From Amycolatopsis sp. cg9 (GTDB taxonomy: Bacteria; Actinomycetota; Actinomycetes; Mycobacteriales; Pseudonocardiaceae), in the NCBI RefSeq assembly GCF_041346945.1, contig NZ_CP166850.1, positions 4,712,001-4,776,000 of the forward strand: a stretch of DNA of 64,000 nt, given 5' to 3'. Position 1 is the first letter of the stretch. The number at the start of each line of letters is the position of its first letter. Both the position numbers and the translations under genes were made by a program. Under the pieces are notes generated by a model. That model ran no database searches. It had not been told where the DNA came from and was given only the letters and a program-made list of their open reading frames with translations. Of this stretch, positions 25,567 through 33,092 are shown piece after piece.

Positions 25567-26645
25567 ACCGTCGCCGCGCGGACGCTCAGCACGTCGGGCA
25601 GGTGCGCCGTGACGAGCTCCCAGCTGTCGCCCTCGTCCCGGCTGGCGTAGACGTCGCCGCAGCGCGTGCCGAAGTACACCCCGGCCGGCTCGGCGTCGTC
25701 GGTGCACATCGCGTCCCGCAGCACGCCCGCCCAGTAGCCGTCCGGCAGGCCGGCGCCCACCGCTGCCCACGACTTCCCGGCGTCCTCGCTGCGGTACACG
25801 CGGCAGTGGCCGTCCGGCGGGAACCGCAGGGCGTCGGCGACCAGCGGGAACGTGTAGACCACTTCGGGCCGGTGCGGGTGGACCACGACGGGGAAGCCGA
25901 AGTCGCTGGGCAGCCCGTCGGCGATGGACTGCCAGCTCCCGCCGCCGTCGTCGCTGCGGTAGACGCCGTGGTGCACCTGGGCGTAGAAGCGGTCCGGCTC
26001 GGCCGGGTGCGACGCGACCTTGTGCACGCACTGGCCGTATTCGGGGTACGGGTCGGGCACGTGGACGGCCTTGATGCCGGTGTTGCTCGCCCGCCACGAC
26101 CCGCCGCCGTCCTCGGTGCGGTAGACGCCGCCGGTGGACATCGCGACGGTGACGCGGCCGGGCTCGGCCGGGTGCGGGAGCACGGTGTGGATGGCCTTCC
26201 CGCCACCCCCGGGCGTCCAGTGCTCGCGGTGCGGGTGCTCCCACAGGCCGCGGACCAGCTCGTACGTGCGGCCACCGTCGGTGGAGCGGAACAGCGCGGA
26301 CGGCTCGGTGCCGGCGTAGACGACGTCCGGCTCGCTCGCCGGACCGGGCACCAGCTGCCACGCCCTGGCCAGGGATTCGCCGGTGTCCGGCGGGAACGCG
26401 ATCGGCGCGTGGTCCGGCTCGTCCCAGGTCGCGCCGAGGTCGTCGCTGGTGGCCACGCTCGGTCCGAAGTGCTCGCTGGTCACCCCGGCGAGCAGGCGCG
26501 GTGTGGCGCGGCGGGTGTCGATGCCGACGGCGTAGACCTCGGTCATCGGGTGGTGCGGGCCGGTGAGTTCCCAGGTCTTCCGGTCGTCCTGGCTGGTCGC
26601 CAGCCACAGGCCTTTGCGCGTTCCGATCGCGAGTACGACGGGCAT
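25563..26645 (-). CDS. Asp-box (BNR/sialidase-like) beta-propeller protein
   Basis: The 360-aa protein contains repeated Asp-box turns: STDGGRTYE, TEDGGGSWR, SDDGGGSWQ, SEDAGKSWA and SRDEGDSWE. It opens with VLAIGTRKGLWLATSQD. These define a six- or seven-bladed WD40/YVTN/BNR-like propeller. No signal peptide is present, so it is probably cytoplasmic, and the catalytic residues of sialidases are not evident. The ATG follows GGAGGTG. It is the first gene of a two-gene operon with the MoaD-like protein, a pairing I associate with other actinobacteria; the role is unknown. Confidence 0.85.
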   Translation of the reverse strand: MPVVLAIGTRKGLWLATSQDDRKTWELTGPHHPMTEVYAVGIDTRRATPRLLAGVTSEHFGPSVATSDDLGATWDEPDHAPIAFPPDTGESLARAWQLVPGPASEPDVVYAGTEPSALFRSTDGGRTYELVRGLWEHPHREHWTPGGGGKAIHTVLPHPAEPGRVTVAMSTGGVYRTEDGGGSWRASNTGIKAVHVPDPYPEYGQCVHKVASHPAEPDRFYAQVHHGVYRSDDGGGSWQSIADGLPSDFGFPVVVHPHRPEVVYTFPLVADALRFPPDGHCRVYRSEDAGKSWAAVGAGLPDGYWAGVLRDAMCTDDAEPAGVYFGTRCGDVYASRDEGDSWELVTAHLPDVLSVRAATV

Positions 26646-26664
26646 CCGGCACCTCCGGTCGATG

Positions 26665-26678
26665 GTGACGCGCGTCAC
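26665..26678. promoter_or_regulatory. Perfect 14-bp palindrome GTGACGCGCGTCAC
   Basis: The palindrome lies 19 bp before the start of the propeller/MoaD operon and about 130 bp before the DGPF gene on the other strand. GTGAC/GTCAC half-sites are typical of helix-turn-helix dimers. It is a probable operator for the minus-strand operon; the regulator is unknown. Confidence 0.4.
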
Positions 26679-26710
26679 AGTACTCTGCCCGGGAAAATGT
26701 CCGGGAAAAA

Positions 26711-26735
26711 TGTCGAACGCCGTGCGCGGCCGATC
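26711..26735 (+). promoter_or_regulatory. Candidate ECF42-type promoter
   Basis: TGTCGA (26711-26716) and CGATC (26731-26735), 14 bp apart, match the -35 TGTCGA and -10 CGA/TC elements that I recall for ECF42 sigma factors. The site lies 75 bp before a DGPF-protein gene, the known ECF42 target class. It is preceded by a 13-bp tandem repeat of CCGGGAAAA(A)TGT (26688-26713) whose second unit runs into the -35 element. Confidence 0.5.
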
Positions 26736-26809
26736 GACGCGGGGGTGAAGGCCGGTCATCGCGTCCGGAAGGCACCGGACCCCGGCCCGTACGACCAGGG
26801 AGCAGGACC

Positions 26810-27178
26810 ATGCGTTTCCTCATGATGCACCGGATCGACGAGAGCGACCCGCAGGCGTGGAACCCCAGCCCGGAGTTCATCGAGAAGATGGGCGGGTTCA
26901 TCCAGGAGTCGGCCGAAAAAGGCATCCTGATCACGGCGGAGGGCGTGCACAAGACGGACAAGGGCGCGCTGGTCCGCAAGCCGCGCGGCGCCGCGATCCG
27001 GGTGACCGACGGCCCGTTCGCCGAGGCGAAGGAGGTCATCGGCGGGTTCGCGCTGATCAACGCCGCGGACCGCGCGGAAGCCGTCGAGTTCGCCCGGCGC
27101 TACGTCGAGCTGTTCGACCTGGAGATCGAGGTGGAGGTCCGGCAGGTCGTCGAGTTCGAGGACCTGCAGCAGGGCTGA
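26810..27178 (+). CDS. YCII-related DGPF-domain protein
   Basis: The 122-aa protein is a single YCII/DGPF domain: MRFLMMHRIDESDPQ at the start, the hallmark VTDGPFAEAKEVIGGFALI near residues 62-80, and an acidic C-terminus. DGPF proteins are linked to ECF42 sigma factors and may have an enzymatic or sensory role, which is not established. The ATG follows GGGAGCAGG. It lies 54 bp before an NmrA-like oxidoreductase with which it probably forms an operon. A second DGPF protein directly precedes the sigma-factor gene about 3 kb away. Confidence 0.9.
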   Translation: MRFLMMHRIDESDPQAWNPSPEFIEKMGGFIQESAEKGILITAEGVHKTDKGALVRKPRGAAIRVTDGPFAEAKEVIGGFALINAADRAEAVEFARRYVELFDLEIEVEVRQVVEFEDLQQG

Positions 27179-27232
27179 CGCGCGGGCCGGTGGCGCTACG
27201 GTGGGGCCAGGACGATCCTGGGGGGTTCGCTC

Positions 27233-28057
27233 ATGTTCCTGGTCACCGGCGCCACCGGCAACGTCGGCTCGGAAGTGGTCGCGGCACTGGCGGAGGCGGG
27301 CGAACCGGTCCGGGCGCTGGTGCGCCGGCCGGACGCGGTGCTCCCGGACGGCGTCGAGGCCACCGTGGGGAACCTCGACGAACCGGCCGGTCTCGGCGAC
27401 GCGCTCAAGGGCGTCGAAGGGATCTTCCTCCTGCCCGGCTACCAGGACATGCCCGGCATGCTGGCGCGGGCGCGCGAGGCGGGCGTGCGGCGGATCGTCC
27501 TGCTGTCCGGGGGTTCGGCCGCGCTCGAGAACCTGGACAACGCGGTTTCGCGGTACCTGACGCTGGCCGAGCGCGCGGTGCGCGCGTCCGGTCCGGACTG
27601 GACGTTCCTGCGGCCGCGCGCGTTCATGGCGAACGCGCTGCGCTGGCTGCCGCAGCTGCGCGCGGGGGACACCGTGCGCGCGCAGTTCCCGGACGTCGCC
27701 GCCGCGTGCGTCGACCCGGCCGACATCGCCGCGGTGGCGGTGAAAGCGCTCAAGGGTGGCCACGAAGGCCGGATCCACGAACTGACCGGGCCGGTCGCGA
27801 TGCGTCCCGCCGAGCAGGTCGCCGTGCTGGCCGGGGTGCTCGGACGGGAACTTCGCTTCGTGGGGCTCACCGACGACGAGACGCGCGCGGAACTCGAGGC
27901 GAGCATGCCGGCCGCGTACGTCGAGGCGTTCTGGGACTTCTACGTCGGCGGGACGCTCGACGAGGCGACGGTCCACCCGGACGTCCCCGAGATCACGGGC
28001 CGGCCGGCGCGCACGTTCGCCGACTGGGCGGCGGCGCACGCCGGCGCGTTCCGCTGA
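27233..28057 (+). CDS. NmrA-like NAD(P)-binding oxidoreductase
   Basis: The 274-aa protein begins with the Rossmann motif FLVTGATGNVGSEVVAAL (GxxGxxG) and continues with LVRRPD and LLSGGSAAL. It lacks the classical YxxxK pair of SDRs at the usual place, which fits atypical SDR / NmrA-type redox-sensing or azoreductase-like proteins. The ATG is preceded by GGGGGG. It is co-directional with the DGPF gene, so it may be under the ECF42-like promoter. Confidence 0.88.
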   Translation: MFLVTGATGNVGSEVVAALAEAGEPVRALVRRPDAVLPDGVEATVGNLDEPAGLGDALKGVEGIFLLPGYQDMPGMLARAREAGVRRIVLLSGGSAALENLDNAVSRYLTLAERAVRASGPDWTFLRPRAFMANALRWLPQLRAGDTVRAQFPDVAAACVDPADIAAVAVKALKGGHEGRIHELTGPVAMRPAEQVAVLAGVLGRELRFVGLTDDETRAELEASMPAAYVEAFWDFYVGGTLDEATVHPDVPEITGRPARTFADWAAAHAGAFR

Positions 28058-28069
28058 CGGACCGCGGGT

Positions 28070-29032
28070 TCAGGGGAGCAGGACGACCTTGCCCGCCGCG
28101 CGCCCCGCGTGGAGGTGGCCGATCGCGGCGGCGGCGTCGGCCAGGGGATAGGTGCGGTCGAGCACCGGCGTGACCTTCCCGGCTTCGATCAGCTCCCGCA
28201 GGGTCTCGAGGTCGGCGCCGCGTTCGCGGGCGACGAGCCCCCGCAGCCGGTGCCGCACGAGCGGGTTCAGCAGTGCCGCCACGAGCACCCGCTGGATGCC
28301 GCCGAACCAGCGGCCGCCTTCGCCGCCGACGATCACCAGCGTCCCGCGCGGGGTCAGCGCCCGGCGCAGGCGGGTCAGTGAACGCAGGCCCGCGGTGTCC
28401 ACGATCAGGTCGTACCGCTCGGCCGCGAAGTCTTCGCGCGTGTAGTCGATGACGTGGTCGGCGCCGAGCGCGCGGACCAGGTCCGTCTTGGCGGTGCTGC
28501 ACAGTCCCGTGACGTGCGCGCCGAAGGCCTTGGCCAGCTGGACGGCGAAGGAGCCCACGCCGCCCGCCGCCCCGATGACCAGGACGCGCTGCCCCGGCCG
28601 GACGTCGCCCGCGTCGCGCAGGGCCTGCAGGGCGGTGCCGCCGGAGACCAGGACGGCCGCCGCCTGCTCGAACGACAAGCGCGCGGGTTTCGCCGCGACG
28701 AGGTCCTGTTCGGCGACGGCGAGTTCGGCGAACGAACCCTTGGCGACGCCGAACACCTCGTCGCCCGGCCGGAACCGCGTCACGCCGTCGCCGGTCTCTT
28801 CGACGGTGCCGGCGAAGTCGAGGCCCCGCACCGGCTGCTTCGGCCGCCTGAACCCGAAACCCAGGAGCCGCAGCAGGTACGGCTGCCCGGTGGTCAGGTG
28901 CCACACGCCCGGGTCGACGCCGGCCGCGTGCACCCGCACGAGGACCTCGCCGGCACCGGGCGACGGTCTGCCGACGTCGCGGAACTCGAGCAGGTCCGGA
29001 CGGCCGTAGCGGGACTGGACGATCGCTTTCAC
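28070..29032 (-). CDS. Zinc-independent medium-chain NAD(P)H quinone oxidoreductase-like protein
   Basis: The 320-aa protein is a medium-chain dehydrogenase/reductase: GroES-like N-terminus (GRPSPGAGEVLVRVHAAGVDPG), then VLVIGAAGGVGSFAVQLAKAFG as NADPH-binding fold. The structural-zinc cysteine lobe is absent, so it is of the quinone oxidoreductase class. The GTG start overlaps the XRE regulator's stop by 4 bp (GTGA); it is the last gene of a three-gene coupled operon. Substrate unknown. Confidence 0.9.
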   Translation of the reverse strand: MKAIVQSRYGRPDLLEFRDVGRPSPGAGEVLVRVHAAGVDPGVWHLTTGQPYLLRLLGFGFRRPKQPVRGLDFAGTVEETGDGVTRFRPGDEVFGVAKGSFAELAVAEQDLVAAKPARLSFEQAAAVLVSGGTALQALRDAGDVRPGQRVLVIGAAGGVGSFAVQLAKAFGAHVTGLCSTAKTDLVRALGADHVIDYTREDFAAERYDLIVDTAGLRSLTRLRRALTPRGTLVIVGGEGGRWFGGIQRVLVAALLNPLVRHRLRGLVARERGADLETLRELIEAGKVTPVLDRTYPLADAAAAIGHLHAGRAAGKVVLLP

Positions 29033-29250
29033 GAGGACTCCTCCGGGTACTGGAACACTTCTTCGAGCGGGACGCCGAACACGTGCGCGAGCTGGAACGC
29101 CACTTCGAGCGACGGCGAATAGCGGCCCTGCTCGATCGCGATGACGGTCTGCCGGGTGACGCCGATCCGGGTGGCGAGCTCGGCCTGGGTCATCCGGCCG
29201 TTGGCGAACCGGAGGGCGCGCAGCGAGTTCGTGACGCGGGTCGGTTTCAC
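29029..29250 (-). CDS. XRE-family helix-turn-helix regulator
   Basis: The 73-aa protein is almost only a Cro/C1-type helix-turn-helix: LRALRFANGRMTQAELATRI, then GVTRQTVIAIEQGRYSPSLE, ending FGVPLEEVFQYPEE. The GTG start overlaps the membrane-protein stop by 4 bp, and its own stop overlaps the oxidoreductase start by 4 bp. The trio is thus tightly coupled. The TGTCAA/TTGACA dyad over the operon promoter is its likely binding site. Confidence 0.9.
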   Translation of the reverse strand: MKPTRVTNSLRALRFANGRMTQAELATRIGVTRQTVIAIEQGRYSPSLEVAFQLAHVFGVPLEEVFQYPEESS

Positions 29251-29669
29251 CACGGCTGGAAACCCCGGCGGTAGGCGAAGATCCGGGCGGTCGACCCGAG
29301 GATCGCCGAGAGCGTGAACGCCAGGTAGACGGCGTTGGCGATCCAGAAGTGCGGCGCCTCGGTCATCGCCAGCAGCAGCGCGGCGACCGCGCCGGCGATG
29401 ACGAACGACTGCCCGACGTGGTCGCCGAACCGGCCGATCTCGCGGTCTCGCTGGTCCTTCTCGCCGTCCTTCGAGACCACCGCGGTGAGGATGCTCAGCG
29501 CGATCGCCGCGACGATGGACGCGCCGACCGTCCAGAGCAGCGCCGCGACGTAGGGGACTTCGGCCAGCGGCCGCCCGCCGGCCCGGCCGAGGACCAGTGC
29601 GAGGTAGACCGCGTAGCTCGCCACCGCGGCGAACCCCTGGATCCAGGCGTTCTTCTCTTCGTGGGTCAC
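29247..29669 (-). CDS. Small four-helix membrane protein
   Basis: The 140-aa protein has about four hydrophobic segments (AAVASYAVYLALVLG, VAALLWTVGASIVAAIALSI, QSFVIAGAVAALLLAM, AVYLAFTLSAILGS). A charged loop KDGEKDQRDREIGRFGDHV separates segments two and three. It is of the type often encoded next to small XRE regulators (DUF2178-like); exact family uncertain. The GTG at 29669 lies seven bases after a -10 element and has no ribosome site, so it is probably a leaderless start. Confidence 0.75.
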   Translation of the reverse strand: MTHEEKNAWIQGFAAVASYAVYLALVLGRAGGRPLAEVPYVAALLWTVGASIVAAIALSILTAVVSKDGEKDQRDREIGRFGDHVGQSFVIAGAVAALLLAMTEAPHFWIANAVYLAFTLSAILGSTARIFAYRRGFQPW

Positions 29670-29676
29670 CTTCGCC

Positions 29677-29717
29677 AAGGTAAAACAAACCAGACATCGT
29701 GTCAAAGTTTCTTGACA
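29677..29717 (-). promoter_or_regulatory. Promoter with overlapping TGTCAA/TTGACA operator
   Basis: On the minus strand TTGACA (plus 29700-29705) and TACCTT (plus 29677-29682) are 17 bp apart, a near-consensus housekeeping promoter. Its start site falls on the GTG of the membrane-protein gene. The -35 is half of the dyad at 29700-29717 (TGTCAA, 6 bp, TTGACA), well placed for repression by the XRE protein of the same operon. Confidence 0.6.
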
Positions 29718-29802
29718 TGAGAAAATCTTCGGCGAGGGTGTCCAAGGCGGCGCCGCCCGTTCGTAGTGCTCACGTACGGCAACCGAGACACCGGAGGACA
29801 CC

Positions 29803-30153
29803 GTGAAGTACATGCTGCTGATCAACGCCGCGACGAACGCCGACGGCGAGGCCGTCTCGCAATGCACGTTCGAGGACTGGCAGGTCTACGACAAGTCGGT
29901 CAAGGACGCCGGCATCTTCGTCACCGGCCACTCGCTCGCCGACCTGACCACCGCGACCACGGTCCGGGTCGACGACCGCGGCGAGCGGGTCGTCACCGAC
30001 GGGCCGTTCGCCGAGTCGCGGGAGGTGCTCGGCGGGTACTACATCATCGACGTCCCCGACCTCGACGTCGCCCTCGACTGGGCGGCGCGCTGCCCGGGTG
30101 CCCGCGACGGCGGGTCGATGGTGGTGCGCCCGGTCGCGACGTTCGAGGACTGA
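29803..30153 (+). CDS. YCII-related DGPF-domain protein linked to ECF sigma factor
   Basis: The 116-aa protein is a YCII domain with VTDGPFAESREVLGGYYII near residues 65-83. It starts with GTG after CCGGAGGAC and ends 2 bp before the sigma-factor GTG, so the two are co-translated. DGPF proteins next to ECF42 sigma factors are a conserved arrangement and may be target and signal component at once. A weaker TGTCCA...CGTAG promoter-like pair lies at 29739-29766. Confidence 0.9.
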   Translation: MKYMLLINAATNADGEAVSQCTFEDWQVYDKSVKDAGIFVTGHSLADLTTATTVRVDDRGERVVTDGPFAESREVLGGYYIIDVPDLDVALDWAARCPGARDGGSMVVRPVATFED

Positions 30154-30155
30154 CG

Positions 30156-31388
30156 GTGGGGGAGCGGGCCGCCGCCGCGTCGATCGAGGCGGTCTTCCGG
30201 GAGGAGCGCGGGCTGCTGCTGGCCGCGCTCGCCCGCCGGTTCGGCGACCTCGACCTGGCGGAAGAGGTGACGTCGGAGGCGATCGAAGCGGCGCTGGTGC
30301 ACTGGCCGGCCGAGGGCGTGCCGCCGAAGCCGGGCGCCTGGCTGATGACGACGGCGCGGCGCAAGGCCGTCGACCGGCTGCGCCGCGACCAGGCCTACGC
30401 GGCCCGGCTCGCGGTGCTGCAGGTCGAGGCCGACCGCGCGGCCCCGGCCCCGGCGCCGGACGGTGGGTTGCCGGACGAGCGGCTCCAGTTGTTCTTCACC
30501 TGCGCCCACCCGGCGTTGTCCGCGGAGGACCGCGCGGCGCTGACGTTGCGCTGCCTCGCCGGGCTGACCACCCCCGAGGTGGCGCGCGCGTTCCTGGTGC
30601 CGAGCGCGACGATGGGGAAGCGGATCGTCCGCGCGAAGAACCGGATCCGCACGCTGCGGATCCCGTTCCGGGTCCCGGACCCCGACGAGCTCCCCGGAAG
30701 GCTGCCGGGCGTGCTCCAGGTCGTCTACTCGATCTTCACCGAGGGGTACGCGGCCAGTTCGGGGCCGGACCTGCAGCGCCTCGACCTGGCGGAGGAGGCG
30801 ATCCGGCTGGCCCGGATCCTGCGCCGCCTCCTGCCCGGCGAACGCGAGGTCGCGGGCCTGCTGGCGCTGATGCTGCTGATCCACGCCCGCCGCGACGCCC
30901 GCACCGGCCCGGACGGCGACCTGGTGCTGCTCGACGACCAGGACCGCGGCCGCTGGGACCGCGCGCTGATCGACGAGGGAACCCCGCTGGTCGAGACCGC
31001 GTTGACCGGCGGCCCACCCGGCCTGTACGGCGTGCAGGCGGCGATCGCGGCCCTGCACGACGAGGCCCCGGACGTGGCGAGCACGGACTGGCCGCAGATC
31101 GTCGCGCTGTACGACGTCCTGCGCGGCCTGGCACCGTCCCCGGTGGTGGACCTGAACCGCGCGGTCGCGGTGGCGATGCGCGACGGCCCGGCAGCAGGCC
31201 TGTCCCTCCTCGATGCCCTCGCGGGCGAGCCGCGCCTGCGCGAGTACAGCCCGTTCCCGGCGGCCCGCGGCGACCTGCTGACCCGCCTGGGCCGCCACCC
31301 CGAGGCGGCCGCCGCCTACCGCGAAGCCTTGGCTTTGGCGGGCACCGAACCGGAACGCGCCCACCTCCGCCGCCGCCTCGCCGGCTGA
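30156..31388 (+). CDS. ECF sigma factor of the DGPF-linked (ECF42) type
   Basis: The 410-aa protein has sigma region 2 (VFREERGLLLAALARRFGDLDLAEEVTSEA, then PGAWLMTTARRKAVDRLRRD) and region 4 (LTLRCLAGLTTPEVARAFLV, PSATMGKRIVRAKNRIR). A long C-terminal extension of about 220 residues follows, including NRAVAVAMRDGPAAGLSLLD and a TPR-like HPEAAAAYREALALAG. This extension and the adjacent DGPF gene define the ECF42 group, in which the C-terminal part is needed for activity and no classical anti-sigma factor is used. The GTG start follows the DGPF stop by 2 bp. Confidence 0.92.
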   Translation: MGERAAAASIEAVFREERGLLLAALARRFGDLDLAEEVTSEAIEAALVHWPAEGVPPKPGAWLMTTARRKAVDRLRRDQAYAARLAVLQVEADRAAPAPAPDGGLPDERLQLFFTCAHPALSAEDRAALTLRCLAGLTTPEVARAFLVPSATMGKRIVRAKNRIRTLRIPFRVPDPDELPGRLPGVLQVVYSIFTEGYAASSGPDLQRLDLAEEAIRLARILRRLLPGEREVAGLLALMLLIHARRDARTGPDGDLVLLDDQDRGRWDRALIDEGTPLVETALTGGPPGLYGVQAAIAALHDEAPDVASTDWPQIVALYDVLRGLAPSPVVDLNRAVAVAMRDGPAAGLSLLDALAGEPRLREYSPFPAARGDLLTRLGRHPEAAAAYREALALAGTEPERAHLRRRLAG

Positions 31389-31464
31389 GGCTTTTCCGTC
31401 CGGGCGCGCGATCACCCGGAACTGTCGGTGGCCCCCGGTAGCATGGACACCGGGGGCCGGAGGC

Positions 31465-32088
31465 CTACGCAGGCGTGCGCAGCGCCGTGACGGCCGGGGC
31501 GAACATCGTCGCCTTGATCGCGCCCAGCGTGCCGCGGTCCTTGCCCGCCAGCACCCGCACCCGCTCCGACGCCACCTTGACCAGCTCCGAATCGGCCGCG
31601 ATCTCGTCCACCAGACCGGTTTCCAGCGCGTCGGCGCCGCCGAACCGGCGTCCCGTCGTCATCGAAGCGATCGCCGCCGCCGGGGTGAGCTTGCTCTGGA
31701 TCAGGGCCGCCATCCCCGGCGTGAACGGGATGTCGATGTCCGCCTCCGGGAAGCAGAAGTAGCCGCGGTCGGCGCGCATCACGCGGAAGTCGTGCGCCAT
31801 GGCCAGCATCGCGCCCGCGCCGAACGCGTGGCCGTTGACCGCCGCCACCGTCGGCACCGGCAGCGTCAGCACCCGCGCGAACAGCTCCTGCACATCGGTC
31901 ACGTACTGCTGGGCCTGGTCGCCGTGCGCGGTCAGCCATTCGAGGTCGAGGCCGTTGGAGTAGAACTTCCCGCCGCCGGTGGTCACCAGCGCGCCTTCCA
32001 CACCGTCCAAAAAGGAATGCACGCGCTGCAGCCACTCGGGGGAGAAGCGGTTCTCGTCGTCGCCGAGGTCGAGCACGGAAACGGTCAC
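31465..32088 (-). CDS. Enoyl-CoA hydratase/isomerase family protein
   Basis: The 207-aa crotonase-fold protein shows GGGKFYSNGLDLEWL (oxyanion-hole strand), PVPTVAAVNGHAFGAGAMLAMAHDFRVM and a C-terminal AIKATMFAP. It is shorter than typical crotonases (about 255 aa) because the C-terminal helices are reduced; similar short versions are known as enoyl-CoA isomerase-like proteins. The GTG start overlaps the TetR stop by 4 bp, so the regulator and enzyme form an operon. It may act in fatty-acid or side-chain beta-oxidation. Confidence 0.88.
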   Translation of the reverse strand: MTVSVLDLGDDENRFSPEWLQRVHSFLDGVEGALVTTGGGKFYSNGLDLEWLTAHGDQAQQYVTDVQELFARVLTLPVPTVAAVNGHAFGAGAMLAMAHDFRVMRADRGYFCFPEADIDIPFTPGMAALIQSKLTPAAAIASMTTGRRFGGADALETGLVDEIAADSELVKVASERVRVLAGKDRGTLGAIKATMFAPAVTALRTPA

Positions 32089-32684
32089 GGTCGGTCCTTT
32101 TCTCGGGGTGGCACGGTCAGCACGGCCCGCACGGCGGCGGCGAGCCGCTCCCGCACCAGGGGATCGGTCAGGTCACGGCGGAAGAACGCGGTCGGCAGGT
32201 CGACGACGCAGGTGGTGACGACTTCGACGGCCAGCCCGTCGCCGCGGTCCCAGAGCAGCCGCGCCAGCCGGACCAGCAGCGCGACCAGCCGTTTGTCCAG
32301 CGCGTGCAGGGTGTCGGCGAGCTCGTCGGGCAGGTCGGGCCCGAACAGCCGGTCGCCCCGGACCTTGAGCAGCATCCGGGCCGCGTCGGGCCGCCGGTCG
32401 GCGAACAGCGCGGGGGTGCCGGCCGCCGCGACCACGGCGTCCACCGGCGTTTCCGCGGCGTCCACCAGGGACGTCTGCAGGTCGAGGAACGCCGTCGCCG
32501 CGCGCACCCAGACCCGGGCGAGCAGTTCGCTGAGCGAGCCGAACGCGTGGTAGATCGTGCCGTTCGGCACGCCCGCGGCCGTCGCCAGGCCGCGCACGGT
32601 CACGTTCTCGTAGCCCGAAGACGCGACCAGCCGCTCGGCGACGTCGAGCAGCGCGTCGAGGTCGTGGACACGGGGGCGGGGCAT
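32085..32684 (-). CDS. TetR family transcriptional regulator
   Basis: The 199-aa protein has a TetR helix-turn-helix at about residues 10-55 (LLDVAERLVASSGYENVTVRGLATAAGVPNGTIYHAFGSLSELL) and a helical C-terminal domain. It is translationally coupled to the enoyl-CoA hydratase gene, the likely target or co-regulated partner. CAGA-ACG-TCTG lies in the 54-bp divergent spacer and may be part of its operator. Confidence 0.9.
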   Translation of the reverse strand: MPRPRVHDLDALLDVAERLVASSGYENVTVRGLATAAGVPNGTIYHAFGSLSELLARVWVRAATAFLDLQTSLVDAAETPVDAVVAAAGTPALFADRRPDAARMLLKVRGDRLFGPDLPDELADTLHALDKRLVALLVRLARLLWDRGDGLAVEVVTTCVVDLPTAFFRRDLTDPLVRERLAAAVRAVLTVPPREKDRP

Positions 32685-32738
32685 GCCGCGACCGTAACAG
32701 AACGTCTGCTCCAAAACCAGCGCGGTAAGCTCCCGCCC

Positions 32739-33092
32739 GTGGAGATCTGGGTCAACCCGGCGTGCTCGAAGTGCCGGTCCGCGGTGTCGATGCTGGACGA
32801 AGCGGGCGTGCAGTACACCGTGCGCCGCTACCTCGACGACCCGCCGACGGCGGCGGAACTGACCGACGTGCTCGAGCGCCTCGGCCTCGAACCGTGGGAC
32901 ATCGCGCGCACGGCCGAGCCGGTCGCGAAGGACCTCGGCTTGAAGACGTGGGGCCGCACGCCCGGCGACCGGTCCCGCTGGATCGACGCGCTCGCCGAGC
33001 ACCCCAAGCTGATCCAGCGGCCGATCATCACGGCCGACGACGGCACGACCGTCGTCGCCCGCGACCCCGAAACGGTCCGCTCGGTCCTTTAA
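32739..33092 (+). CDS. ArsC/Spx-type thioredoxin-fold reductase
   Basis: The 117-aa protein starts EIWVNPACSKCRSAVSMLDEAGV, the ArsC active-site pattern with the nucleophilic Cys in NPxCSKC. It ends with RPIITADDGTTVVARDPETV, the RPI motif of the family. It is probably an arsenate-reductase-like protein that works with glutaredoxin or mycothiol; no other ars genes are adjacent, so another thiol role is possible. The GTG start diverges from the TetR gene. The end overlaps the threonine synthase end by 4 bp. Confidence 0.85.
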   Translation: MEIWVNPACSKCRSAVSMLDEAGVQYTVRRYLDDPPTAAELTDVLERLGLEPWDIARTAEPVAKDLGLKTWGRTPGDRSRWIDALAEHPKLIQRPIITADDGTTVVARDPETVRSVL

